DNA of 64,000 bases from Paractinoplanes pyxinae (lineage in GTDB: Bacteria > Actinomycetota > Actinomycetes > Mycobacteriales > Micromonosporaceae). The stretch spans positions 124,001 to 188,000 of the forward strand of contig NZ_JAPNTZ010000017.1 in the NCBI RefSeq assembly GCF_026626335.1, given 5' to 3'. A program made the translations under genes and the position numbers. Shown here in pieces: positions 7,905 through 16,154 of this stretch (positions are counted from its first letter, which is position 1; each line of letters opens with the position of its first letter). Below the pieces are notes generated by a model. That model was not told where the DNA came from, did no database searches, and saw only the letters and a program-made list of their open reading frames with translations.

Positions 7905-8900
7905 CTAGTTCTGCGGCTCGTCCGGGTTCCCGGTGGTCGCGGTCGGCGTCGCCGGCGTGTTCGTGGCCTCCGCCGAGACCACGAGGGTGACCGTCGTGTC
8001 CGGTGGCACTTCCTGCCCCTCCACCGGATCGCTGTCGATCACCGTGCCCGGCGGCACGTCCGGCGCCTGCCGATAGATCAGCCGGTAGTTCAGGCCGGTG
8101 GTACGCAACGCCGCCTGAGCCTCGCTCAACGCCAGGCCGCGCAGCGCCGGAATGGCGACCTCGCCACTGGTCGGCTCGGTCGTGGCCGGCGTCGGCGAGG
8201 TTGTGGGGGCCGTGGTGGTCGGCGTCGGGCTGGGCGACGAGGTCTCGGTGGTGGGAGCCGTCTCACTGGGCGTGACCGCTGCGCTGCTCGTGGCCGGCGG
8301 CGGAGGCGACTGATTGTCGTCCGAGTCGTTCACGAGCAGATAGATGGCCCAGCCCAGCACGGCGAGCAGCACCAACGCGACGATCCCGACGATGATCGGC
8401 ATCCACCAGCGGTCCCGCTGCGGGGGCGGTGCGGCCGCCGCCCAGTCGACCTCGGGATAACCCCGGCCCGGCTGCGGCGCGCGCACCTCGGCCCGGCCCG
8501 ACCAGGCGGGGTTGGCCCGGCTGGGCGCCCAGTCGTCGTCGCCCACCGGCGGCATGATCGCTGTCGAGCGGTCCGCCACCACGGTGGGCTCGTCGCGGAC
8601 CGTGGGCACCTGGCGCACGTCGTCCAGCGTGTCGTCGTCGCGGCGGCCCTTGCCGGGCAGCGTGTCCTCGTCGTCGGGCGGGGGCACGGCGGCCCGGCCC
8701 ACGGTCGTCGCGTCGGCCGGCGTGCCGTCGACCTGGGTGGCGTCCAGGTCGTCGTTCTTTGCGGCGCCTTTTCCGGCGTCCTTCTCGGCTTCAAGATCGG
8801 CCGGGGTGCCGCCCGCCTGGGTGGCGTCGGGATCGTCGGGCCGGGTGGCGTCCGCGTCAGGCTCGCGAGGCTTCGAAAACTCGTCGCTCTCGTCGGGCAT
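7905..8900 (-). CDS. Single-pass membrane protein with one extracytoplasmic PASTA domain
   Basis: 331-residue protein. Residues 1-165 are acidic, Asp/Thr-rich and probably disordered in the cytoplasm, with repeated PDDPDATQ/DLDATQ-like blocks. A transmembrane helix (about 165-190, IIVGIVALVLLAVLGWAIYLL) is followed by a Ser/Thr/Pro-rich wall-spanning linker and one PASTA domain (about 250-315: ALSEAQAALRTTGLNYRL, PPGTVIDSDPVEGQEV). PASTA domains bind muropeptides or lipid II. No kinase domain is present, unlike PknB, so this could be a sensor or wall tether. ATG 8900 with GGAG is preferred over GTG 8924. Confidence 0.75.
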   Translation of the reverse strand: MPDESDEFSKPREPDADATRPDDPDATQAGGTPADLEAEKDAGKGAAKNDDLDATQVDGTPADATTVGRAAVPPPDDEDTLPGKGRRDDDTLDDVRQVPTVRDEPTVVADRSTAIMPPVGDDDWAPSRANPAWSGRAEVRAPQPGRGYPEVDWAAAAPPPQRDRWWMPIIVGIVALVLLAVLGWAIYLLVNDSDDNQSPPPPATSSAAVTPSETAPTTETSSPSPTPTTTAPTTSPTPATTEPTSGEVAIPALRGLALSEAQAALRTTGLNYRLIYRQAPDVPPGTVIDSDPVEGQEVPPDTTVTLVVSAEATNTPATPTATTGNPDEPQN

Positions 8901-9067
8901 CGCCACTCCTCGGGCCTCGTTCACCAGCAGAGGTCAACGTATCGAATCTTGCGGGACATGTCTGGCCTCCGCAGGACAAACACACCAGGTGGCTACGGTT
9001 GAAGCAGATGCAGAGGCAGCACCGCACCGATTCGCAGGCATCGGTGGGTACCGCTACAGTGCGGCGC

Positions 9068-10420
9068 ATGGCCGACAAGGGCTGGACGGCACGGGTAGCG
9101 ATCGCGGCGGGCGCCGCCGCGGGCACGGGCGCCGCGCAATTGGGTCTGGGCTACGGCCTGGGTGTGGTGGTGTGGCCGGTGACGCCGACCCCCGACGACA
9201 GCGCCTGGCTGGGCAGCCTGGGCTGGGCCACCTGGATCACGGCGAGCGCCACGGTGTTCGGCGCCGTGCTCGGCAGTCGCTACCGGGGCGGTCCGGGCTC
9301 TCGCACCAGCGCCGCCTGGCGCTTCGCCCTGGCCGCCTGCGCCGCGGTCGGGGCTCTGGTGACGGTCGCGCTGATCGCGCTTCCGGCCCGTTCCGCCGTA
9401 CGCGTTGACACCTTCTCGCCCCAGGTCATCGCCGGTGGCTACGCCGCCGTCGGCCTGGTCCTCGGCCTGGTCGTGGCGTTCTGGGCCGTGTCGTCGAGAC
9501 CCGTCGCCGCCAACCTGATGGCCACCGGCGTCTGGTTATGGGCCCTGGCCGTGGCCGCCATCGTCGTCGAACTGACCACGAACCGCGACTCGGCCACCTA
9601 CCTGACCAGCTGGCAGTTCGCCGAGGTAGCCAGCAGCGGCCGCTACGGCACAATTTATTGGCCGAGCGCCCTGCTCACCCTGGCCGCCGCCTTCCTGGTC
9701 GGCGTCCTGGCCGCCACCCCCGCCGCCCGCCGCGGCAACCTGGGCGTCGGCGCCGCCACCTCCGGCGCGGCCGGCCCGCTGCTGGTCGCGATCGCCTTCC
9801 TGGCCCTGGCCCCCCGCCTGACCGGCGCCTTGGGCCCCATCGAGTCGGCCTACCTGATCGCCCCCTACGCAGTCCTGGCCGGCCTGGCCGGCTCAGCCCT
9901 GGCCGTCGCCACCGCCCGAGCCCTGGCCAACCGCCGCACCCAGCCCACCCCCACCACCGACCATCAAGTTCCGGACGGCGACCGCTCCATCCCCGCAGCC
10001 ATGCCGCTGCCGCGCACAGGCGAGAGCGCCCCGCCGACCGCCTCCAGCCCGACCGGCGTGGCTAAGGTCCCGGACGCACCGGCCGCCGACGCGGCATCTT
10101 TCTCACCACAGACCAAGCCAAAGACAGGTCTGTTCGGCCGCAAGAAGCCGTCCACGCCAGAGCCCGACCAGGTCATTTCGCCCGAGCCGGGTCCCGCGCC
10201 CAAGAAGGACTCCAAGCCGGCTCCGGCGCCGCGGACCAACGGCAAGCCCGCGCCCCACGTCACAGACTCCGAGATCGCCGCGGCGGCCCGCCCACGCCCC
10301 CGGCCCAGAAAAGCCACAACACCGCCCGAAAGCCCCAAGCCGCCGAAGTCCACTGTGACGCCCCCGCCACCGACTCCGGCCGTGGCACAGATCAACCCCA
10401 AGCCCACACCCAAGGACTGA
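9068..10420 (+). CDS. Multi-pass membrane protein with Pro-rich cytoplasmic tail, unknown function
   Basis: 450 residues: about eight hydrophobic segments in the first 310 residues (for example VTVALIALPARS, YAAVGLVLGLVVAFWAV and LLVAIAFLALAP), then a 140-residue tail rich in Pro, Lys and Thr. The frame is open from 8759, but ATG 9068 is preceded by TACAGT with seven bases between, the spacing of a leaderless promoter, and the protein features begin there. It is divergent from the PASTA gene. I do not recognise the family; the tail resembles the disordered ends of actinobacterial cell-envelope proteins. Confidence 0.75.
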   Translation: MADKGWTARVAIAAGAAAGTGAAQLGLGYGLGVVVWPVTPTPDDSAWLGSLGWATWITASATVFGAVLGSRYRGGPGSRTSAAWRFALAACAAVGALVTVALIALPARSAVRVDTFSPQVIAGGYAAVGLVLGLVVAFWAVSSRPVAANLMATGVWLWALAVAAIVVELTTNRDSATYLTSWQFAEVASSGRYGTIYWPSALLTLAAAFLVGVLAATPAARRGNLGVGAATSGAAGPLLVAIAFLALAPRLTGALGPIESAYLIAPYAVLAGLAGSALAVATARALANRRTQPTPTTDHQVPDGDRSIPAAMPLPRTGESAPPTASSPTGVAKVPDAPAADAASFSPQTKPKTGLFGRKKPSTPEPDQVISPEPGPAPKKDSKPAPAPRTNGKPAPHVTDSEIAAAARPRPRPRKATTPPESPKPPKSTVTPPPPTPAVAQINPKPTPKD

Positions 10421-10431
10421 GAGCACCGGAC

Positions 10432-11907
10432 TTAGGTGGTGGGCCAGGTGTGCACCGGGGCGTTGGTGCGGTGCAGGTCGGTGTAGCGGAGCAGCATGTC
10501 GTGCAGGGCTGCGCTCCGGGAAAGACCTCGGCTCTCGGCCACCCGTACGGCCTCGGTCTGCCACCAAGCCCCGTTGCGTCCGAGGCGGCAGCGCTCGTCG
10601 ATGATTCCGAGCAACCGGTCGCGGATCGCCGGCTCGACCCCGTAAGAGTCCAGACCCTCGTACGCCAAGGGAAGCAGCACCGATCGCACCAGCTCAGCCA
10701 CCGGCGTTTCGCCGTGGCCGGGCCAGTACGCCGTCGCTTCGAGGCCGCGGAGGGCGCCCGCGTGGAAGTTGTCCTGCGCGGCGGCGAACGGCAGCCGGGA
10801 CCAGATGGGCCGGTCGTCCTCGGCCAACTGCCGCACCAGGCCGAAGTAGAAGGCCGCGTTGGCCAGCAGGTCGGCCACGGTCGGACCGGACGGCAGCACC
10901 CGGTTCTCGACTCGCAGGTGTGGCCGGCCGTCCATCACGTCGTAGACGGGACGGTTCCAGCGGTAGACCGTGCCGTTGTGCAGGCGCAACTCTCCTAGGC
11001 GCGGCACTCCGCCCGCCTGCAGCACCTCGAGCGGGTCTTCCTCGTCGAGGATGGGGAGCAGCGGCGCGAAGAAGCGGACGTTCTCGTCGAAAAGGTCGGT
11101 CACCGACGTGATCCAGCGTTCGCCGAACCACACCCTTGGGCGTACGCCTTGGGCCTTGAGCTCTTCGGGCCGGGTGTCGGTGGCCTGCTGGAACAGGGCG
11201 ATGCGCGTCTCGGCCCAGAGCCGGCGGCCGTGCAGGAAGGGCGAGTTGGCGCCCACCGCCACCTGGATCCCGGCGATGGCCTGCGACGCGTTCCAGTAGC
11301 GGTCGAAGCGGTCGGGCGGCACCTGCAGGTGACACTGGACACTCGTACACGCCGCCTCGGTAACGATCGACGAGTTGGCGCTGCGCAACTGTTCGGCACC
11401 GCGGATGTCGAGGTCGAACTGTTCGCCGCGGGCACCGGCCATTTCGTCGTTGAGCAGGCGATATCGCTCGTTGGCGCTGAGGTTTTCGAGCACCAGGTGA
11501 TCCGGTGTGAGTGTCGGTAGCATGCCGATCAGCACGATGCCGCAGTCGGTCTTCTCGTCGGCGCGGCCCAGGCTGTCGAGCAGGTCACGCTCGTAGTCCT
11601 CGAGGCCGCGACCAGCGATCGGACGCGGCGGCGCGTTGAGTTCGAGGTTGAACTGGCCCAGCTCGGTCTGGAAGACCGGGTCGTCCAGCTGGGCGAGCAC
11701 CTCGGCGTTGCGCATCGCGGGCCGGCCGGTGTCGTCGATCAGGTTGAGCTCGATCTCCAGCCCGGTCATCGCGTTGTCGGACGCGGAGCCGGCGAGGACG
11801 CCCTGGTGGAGCATCTGCGCGAAGGCGTCGAGGCATCGGCGTACTTTGTGGCGGTAGGTGACGCGAGACTCGGGGGCGAAGACGAGAGTCGCGAGGTCCT
11901 TGCCCAC
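10432..11907 (-). CDS. Glutamate-cysteine ligase family protein (GCS2-type carboxylate-amine ligase)
   Basis: 491-residue ATP-dependent carboxylate-amine ligase of the GCS2 superfamily. Visible features are TGLEIELNLID near residue 48 (the conserved metal/glutamate-binding GxExE region), FNLELNAPPRP, the histidine-containing TSVQCHLQVPPDRFDRYW, and HLRVENRVLPSGPTVADLLANAAFYFG. Actinobacteria usually make mycothiol rather than glutathione, so the product may be gamma-glutamylcysteine for ergothioneine (EgtA-like) or another gamma-glutamyl compound; this cannot be decided here. GTG 11907 has GGAGG five bases upstream. It converges with the membrane protein gene at 10420. Confidence 0.85.
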   Translation of the reverse strand: MGKDLATLVFAPESRVTYRHKVRRCLDAFAQMLHQGVLAGSASDNAMTGLEIELNLIDDTGRPAMRNAEVLAQLDDPVFQTELGQFNLELNAPPRPIAGRGLEDYERDLLDSLGRADEKTDCGIVLIGMLPTLTPDHLVLENLSANERYRLLNDEMAGARGEQFDLDIRGAEQLRSANSSIVTEAACTSVQCHLQVPPDRFDRYWNASQAIAGIQVAVGANSPFLHGRRLWAETRIALFQQATDTRPEELKAQGVRPRVWFGERWITSVTDLFDENVRFFAPLLPILDEEDPLEVLQAGGVPRLGELRLHNGTVYRWNRPVYDVMDGRPHLRVENRVLPSGPTVADLLANAAFYFGLVRQLAEDDRPIWSRLPFAAAQDNFHAGALRGLEATAYWPGHGETPVAELVRSVLLPLAYEGLDSYGVEPAIRDRLLGIIDERCRLGRNGAWWQTEAVRVAESRGLSRSAALHDMLLRYTDLHRTNAPVHTWPTT

Positions 11908-12044
11908 TTACCCTCCCATGGCGGCCAGGGATGAAACGGACGTCGGTCACCACTCTGTGAGCGAATGCTTGCGCTCGGTCTACCTTGCCATCCCGGCGGG
12001 GAGTCCGCCACACGACAAGACCACACGACAAACCGCACGACGAC

Positions 12045-12076
12045 GAACCGCCGCCCGGAACTCCGGACGGCGGTTC
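12045..12076 (-). terminator. Hairpin after yceI
   Basis: Nearly perfect 15-bp stem, GAACCGCCG...CGGCGGTTC. The single imperfect position forms a G-U pair only in minus-strand RNA, which fits termination of the yceI transcript. No U tract follows, as is common in high-GC actinobacteria. Confidence 0.6.
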
Positions 12077-12092
12077 GACTGTGGATTGTGGA

Positions 12093-12671
12093 TCAGGCGC
12101 GGCGGATGGCCTCGCCCTCGATCTCGATCTTGATCTTCTTGCTGACCATGACGCCGCCGCTCTCGAGGGCCATGTTCCAGGTCAGGCCCCACTGCTCGCG
12201 GTCGATCTCGGCGGTCGCGCTGAAACCGAAGACGGCCTGCCCGTACGGGCTGGTGCCGGCGCCCTCGAACTCGACGAGGAGCTCGACGGGGCGGGTCACG
12301 TCCTTGATCGTGAGCTCGCCGTTCAGCACGAACTCGCCGCCCGCGTGGCTCTTGATGCCGGTGCTGCGGTATGTCATGACCGGGTACTTCTCGGACTCGA
12401 AGAAGTCGCCGCTGCGCAGGTGGTTGTCCCGGTCGACCTGGCCGGTCTCGATGCTGGCGGTGTTGATGGTCGCCTCGACGGCGGAGTCCAGCGGGTCCTC
12501 GCCGATCGTGATGACGGCCGAGGCGTCCGCGAACTGGCCGCGGACCTTGCTGACCATGAGGTGTCGCGCCACAAAGCCGACCCGCTTGTGCGCGGCGTCC
12601 AGGTCGTACGTGCCGGCGGCCGGGATCTGCAGACCCTCGTACGCACGGGTGCTGGCGACGGACTCGGTCAT
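12093..12671 (-). CDS. YceI-family lipocalin-like polyprenyl-binding protein
   Basis: 192-residue YceI domain protein; the family forms a lipocalin-like barrel that binds long polyisoprenoids, sometimes periplasmic, but here without a signal peptide. Motifs are GTYDLDAAHKRVGF, HLMVSKVRGQF, DNHLRSGDFFESEKYP (very well conserved), GELTIKDVTRPVEL and FSATAEIDREQWGL. ATG 12671 follows an AGAAGGA ribosome site. It is divergent from a MarR gene; the 103-base spacer holds a TTGACA-17-CATATT promoter with an inverted repeat in its spacer, so MarR control is likely. Confidence 0.92.
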   Translation of the reverse strand: MTESVASTRAYEGLQIPAAGTYDLDAAHKRVGFVARHLMVSKVRGQFADASAVITIGEDPLDSAVEATINTASIETGQVDRDNHLRSGDFFESEKYPVMTYRSTGIKSHAGGEFVLNGELTIKDVTRPVELLVEFEGAGTSPYGQAVFGFSATAEIDREQWGLTWNMALESGGVMVSKKIKIEIEGEAIRRA

Positions 12672-12723
12672 GACTGTTCCTTCTCTCGAAGCGCAGTGGT
12701 CGGTGTTTGTGTGACGGAGCAAC

Positions 12724-12752
12724 AATATGCCAAGCAATATTCCCCGTGTCAA
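12724..12752 (-). promoter_or_regulatory. yceI promoter with embedded MarR operator
   Basis: Reading the minus strand, TTGACA (12752-12747) and CATATT (12729-12724) are 17 bases apart. Between and over the -10 lies the inverted repeat AATATTGC-TTG-GCATATT, the size of a MarR-family operator. Bound protein would block the promoter. Confidence 0.6.
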
Positions 12753-12774
12753 GGGCCGGTGTAGGATGGTGCAC

Positions 12775-13266
12775 GTGAGTACGGATCTGGATGACCCCCG
12801 CTTCACCGCGTTCGGCCTGTTCGCCGAGGCTTTCACCGGCCTGACGAACCGCTTCGCCGCGCAGTTCGAGGAACACCGCCTCTCCACCGTCGAGTTCGAG
12901 GTGCTCATGCGCCTGGCCCGTTCACCCGGCCGGCGGCTGCGCATGACCGACCTGGCCGGCCAGACCTCCCTCTCCACCAGCGGGGTGACCCGCGTCGTCG
13001 ACCGCATGGACCGGGACGGCCTGGTCCGCCGCGAGGCCTGCCCGAGCGACCGGCGCAGCTCGTTCGCCGTGATCACCGACGCCGGCGTGAACCGCCTCGA
13101 CGAGGTTCTTCCCGGCCACCTCGAGCTGCTTCAGCAGTGGTTCATCGGCCAGCTCACCCCGGGCCAGCTCGACGGCATGCTCGACTCGCTGCGCAAGATC
13201 CGCGATGCGGTCAACCCCTGCGCCACGGCCGGTACGGGCGAGGACCGCCCGGCCGCAGCCGCTTGA
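12775..13266 (+). CDS. MarR-family transcriptional regulator
   Basis: Winged-helix dimeric regulator of 163 residues. Helices match the family: FEVLMRLARSPGRRLRMTDLAGQTSLSTSGVTRVVDRMDRDGLVRRE is the DNA-binding core (about residues 42-88, recognition helix STSGVTRVVDRM), and SDRRSSFAVITDAG is the wing. The frame opens at 12727, but GTG 12775 lies seven bases after TAGGAT, typical of a leaderless start, and SDRR-to-N-terminus spacing fits. It is divergent from yceI and probably represses it and perhaps itself. Ligand unknown. The last 20 residues are low complexity. Confidence 0.9.
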   Translation: MSTDLDDPRFTAFGLFAEAFTGLTNRFAAQFEEHRLSTVEFEVLMRLARSPGRRLRMTDLAGQTSLSTSGVTRVVDRMDRDGLVRREACPSDRRSSFAVITDAGVNRLDEVLPGHLELLQQWFIGQLTPGQLDGMLDSLRKIRDAVNPCATAGTGEDRPAAAA

Positions 13267-13617
13267 TCAGCATTTCGGGGTCGCCACAAAACGGTCTGTG
13301 ACGGTCGGGCCGGAAGTTCTGCTGGAAACCGGCAGAACTACCGGCAGAATCGGGCGTCTCGGCGGTCCAAACGGACATATCTCCCGAGTTGTCGTGACGT
13401 TCGCGGCTACTGTGATCCGCGCAGGGGGATGCGGCGCGACCGAGGCGACAGCGGGGCTTGACGGGGGAGCTTCGTTCTCGCCGCGTTACTGGCGGGCGTG
13501 GCAACGGTCGGCGCGTGGGGGGCACGCCATGCCGACCGGCCACGCCCGGCCAGCCCCTCCGCGAATCAGCCGTCAAGCGAAGCGGCCCAGTCATCAAGAG
13601 AAGCGGCCCAGCGCGAC
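13267..13617. other. Intergenic region, no feature recognised
   Basis: The 351 bases between the MarR gene and the convergent NB-ARC regulator hold only overlapping low-quality frames with no family signature. Short direct repeats (AAGCGGCCCAG twice near 13578-13612; GGCAGAA several times near 13330) are visible, with no evident role. Confidence 0.4.
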
Positions 13618-16056
13618 TCAGCCTTCGAGCAGGACCGTGACGGTCTGCGGCCCGAGTCGGTCGCGCTCCCGCGGCAGCAGCGCGATCCCGCCCGAGCGGC
13701 ACATCTTTCCCAGCCGGCTGACGGCCGCGGCGCGCTGATCCGGGTCGGGCGTGCTGACGATCAACCCGGCCAGCGCCTCCACCACGTCGCGAGGATCTTG
13801 AGTTCCGTCGTACGCGTCGGCCGCCCGCGCGAAGTTCTCGGCCGCCCGCTTCGGCTCGCCCCGCCGCAGCGCGATCGCCGCCTCGACCACGGCCGCCGGC
13901 CCGTCCGGCGGGGCGTCGTCGTCCGCGGGAACAAGTTGCTCGAGCACCGCCGTCGCCTCGCCCACCCGCCCCGAGTCGGCCAGGGCCAGCCCGATCGTCG
14001 CCAGCAGCCGCCGCCGGTGGCCGGGGTCGCCCAGCCCGGTCAGCCCGACCATCGCGCCACGACCGAGGCGCTCGGCTTCATCCAGCTCACCGTCGAGGCG
14101 AGCCACCTCGGCCAGGTTGGCCTGGGCCAGTGCGCGCAGCCGCTGCTCCCCGCACCGCCCGGCCAGCCGGTCGACCTCGGCCAGCCGCGAGCGGGCGGCC
14201 GCCAGGTCACCGCGGCGGATCTCGTGCCAGACCAGGTTGTTCTCGGCGACGGCCATGTCCCGGGCGTTCCCGCCGAGCCGGGCCAGCTCGAGAGCGGCCT
14301 CGGCGTGCCGGCGGGCTTCCTCGTACGCCCCGGTGCTCATCCACAGCGCGGCCAGCTGCGCGTGTGCCGTGAGCTGACCCGCCACCACGGCCAGCCGCTC
14401 GAACTCGGCCAGCGCCTCGCTCGCCGAGTCGATCTCTTCCGCGCCCGCTCCGTGCTCCCGGGCCAGCTGGGCCAGGCCGATGCGGGCCCAGGCGCGGGTG
14501 GCCGGGTCGGCGTCCGCGGTGCGCGGGTCGTCCAGCAGCCGGCGCAGCCACTGACGGCCGGTCACGTCCCGCCCGCGGAAGCGCCACCAGCGAGGAAGCG
14601 CCGCGGCCAGGCGCAGCGCGGTGTGTGGATCGTCGCCGGCCGCGTACGCCAGGGCCGTACCGAAATCACCGGCCACATCGTCGAGCCGGGCCGCCGCCTC
14701 CGGCAGCCCGGTGCCGGTCAGGTCGGGCCAGATCCGTTCGGCCAGGTCGGCCAGCACCCGCGCGTGCCGGCGGCGTCCCTCGGCCAGCTCGCCTTCGGCC
14801 GCCGCGCGTTCGGCAGCGTAGTCCCGCACCACGTCGAGCAGCCGGAACCGGAACGTCCGGCTGCCCCGCACACTGAGCAGACCCAGCTCGAGCAGCCGGT
14901 CGAGCAGGTGGACCACGTCGTTGTGGGGCTCGTCGACCAGCTGCTCGGCCAGCCCGATCGACCACCGGTAGCGGAACATCGCGAGCCGGCGCAGGGCCCG
15001 CTGCTCCTGCGGGTTGAGCAACCGATAGCTGGCCGCCACCGCGGTCCGCAGGGACACCGAGCCGGGCCGGTCGAGGTCGAGCACCCGGTCGCCGTAGCGG
15101 TCGAGCATCTCGGGCACCGTCAGCACCCGCCCACGGGCGGCGGCCAGTTCGATGGCCAGGGGAAGCCCGCCGAGCCGCCGGACCAGGGCCGCAACCGCCA
15201 CGATCTCGCCGGGTTCGGGGTCGGTGCGACGCACCTGGGCCAGGCGTTCCAGGAACAACGCCACGGCCGGGTACGCCGCCAGATCGCTCAGATCGCCGGT
15301 CGCCTCGGGTGGCGGCGCCATCAGCGGCGCCAGCGGCCAGACCTGTTCGGCGCTCAGCCCGACCGGGTGTCGCCCGGTGGCCAGGAACCGCAGTGTCGGC
15401 AGCCTTTCCAGCAGGTGAGCCAGCATTTCGGCGGTCGCGTCGGGCGACCGTTCGACGGCGTCGACGAAGACCAGGGCGGCCCGGCCGCCGAACCGGGCGG
15501 GCAGGTCGTCAGGGCGGCCGACGCCGAACTCGGCGGCGATGCTGCCCAGCATCTCGCCGGCCGCGCAGCCGTCGGTGACCACGATGCCGGCCACGCCGCC
15601 CGGGTAGGCCGCGGACAGCCGGTGAGCCGCCGTGAAGGCGAGGCTGGTCTTGCCGACACCGGCCAGACCGACCAGGGTGATGCCGCGCGGGCCGTCCGGC
15701 ACGCTGAGCTGGGTGATGATCTCGGTCAGGTCGTCGCCGCGGCCGATCAGCTCGCCGGGCGGCGGCACCCGCTGGAACCCGGTGGGCGGCAGCGGCTCCT
15801 CAGTGGACTGGCCGCGCGCGGCGGCCAGGAACGACTCACGGGCAGCGCCGGCCAGACCGAGCGCGTCGGCGAGCAGGACGACCGTCGTGCGCTGCGGACG
15901 CGACGACCGGCCGCGCTCGAGGTCGCGGACCGTTCGCACGCCGACCCCGGCCCGGACGGCCAGCTCTTCCTGGGTCAGCTTGGCGCGCCGCCGGGCACGG
16001 CGCAGCACGGCGTCGAACCCGGATCCGCCCTGGTCCGGCGCGGTCTCTGCCCCCAT
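13618..16056 (-). CDS. XRE-NB-ARC-TPR regulator (AfsR/SARP-related STAND ATPase)
   Basis: 812 residues in three parts: an N-terminal XRE helix-turn-helix (about 14-70, LTQEELAVRAGVGVRTVRDLERG), an NB-ARC/AP-ATPase domain (about 100-400) with Walker A GLAGVGKTS (130-138), Walker B-like ALVFVDAVER, and LGGLPLAIELAAARG (GLPL motif), and a C-terminal array of TPR-like helices (about 480-780). STAND proteins of this build act as ligand-gated transcription switches in actinobacteria. ATG 16056 lies seven bases after TAAGTT, so the mRNA may be leaderless. No biosynthetic cluster is adjacent, so the target is unknown. Confidence 0.88.
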   Translation of the reverse strand: MGAETAPDQGGSGFDAVLRRARRRAKLTQEELAVRAGVGVRTVRDLERGRSSRPQRTTVVLLADALGLAGAARESFLAAARGQSTEEPLPPTGFQRVPPPGELIGRGDDLTEIITQLSVPDGPRGITLVGLAGVGKTSLAFTAAHRLSAAYPGGVAGIVVTDGCAAGEMLGSIAAEFGVGRPDDLPARFGGRAALVFVDAVERSPDATAEMLAHLLERLPTLRFLATGRHPVGLSAEQVWPLAPLMAPPPEATGDLSDLAAYPAVALFLERLAQVRRTDPEPGEIVAVAALVRRLGGLPLAIELAAARGRVLTVPEMLDRYGDRVLDLDRPGSVSLRTAVAASYRLLNPQEQRALRRLAMFRYRWSIGLAEQLVDEPHNDVVHLLDRLLELGLLSVRGSRTFRFRLLDVVRDYAAERAAAEGELAEGRRRHARVLADLAERIWPDLTGTGLPEAAARLDDVAGDFGTALAYAAGDDPHTALRLAAALPRWWRFRGRDVTGRQWLRRLLDDPRTADADPATRAWARIGLAQLAREHGAGAEEIDSASEALAEFERLAVVAGQLTAHAQLAALWMSTGAYEEARRHAEAALELARLGGNARDMAVAENNLVWHEIRRGDLAAARSRLAEVDRLAGRCGEQRLRALAQANLAEVARLDGELDEAERLGRGAMVGLTGLGDPGHRRRLLATIGLALADSGRVGEATAVLEQLVPADDDAPPDGPAAVVEAAIALRRGEPKRAAENFARAADAYDGTQDPRDVVEALAGLIVSTPDPDQRAAAVSRLGKMCRSGGIALLPRERDRLGPQTVTVLLEG

Positions 16057-16154
16057 GACACCGAACTTAGGGTGGGTTAAGCCCTCCGGCGAGCAGAGAT
16101 CCGCTCATGTCGGATTGCGGACCGAAGGCTGGGCCTTCAAAAGCCACTAAAGGC

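Noticed and set aside
13498..16080. 860-residue plus-strand frame opposite the NB-ARC regulator
   Set aside because: Antisense shadow; the minus-strand frame has clear HTH, Walker and TPR features.
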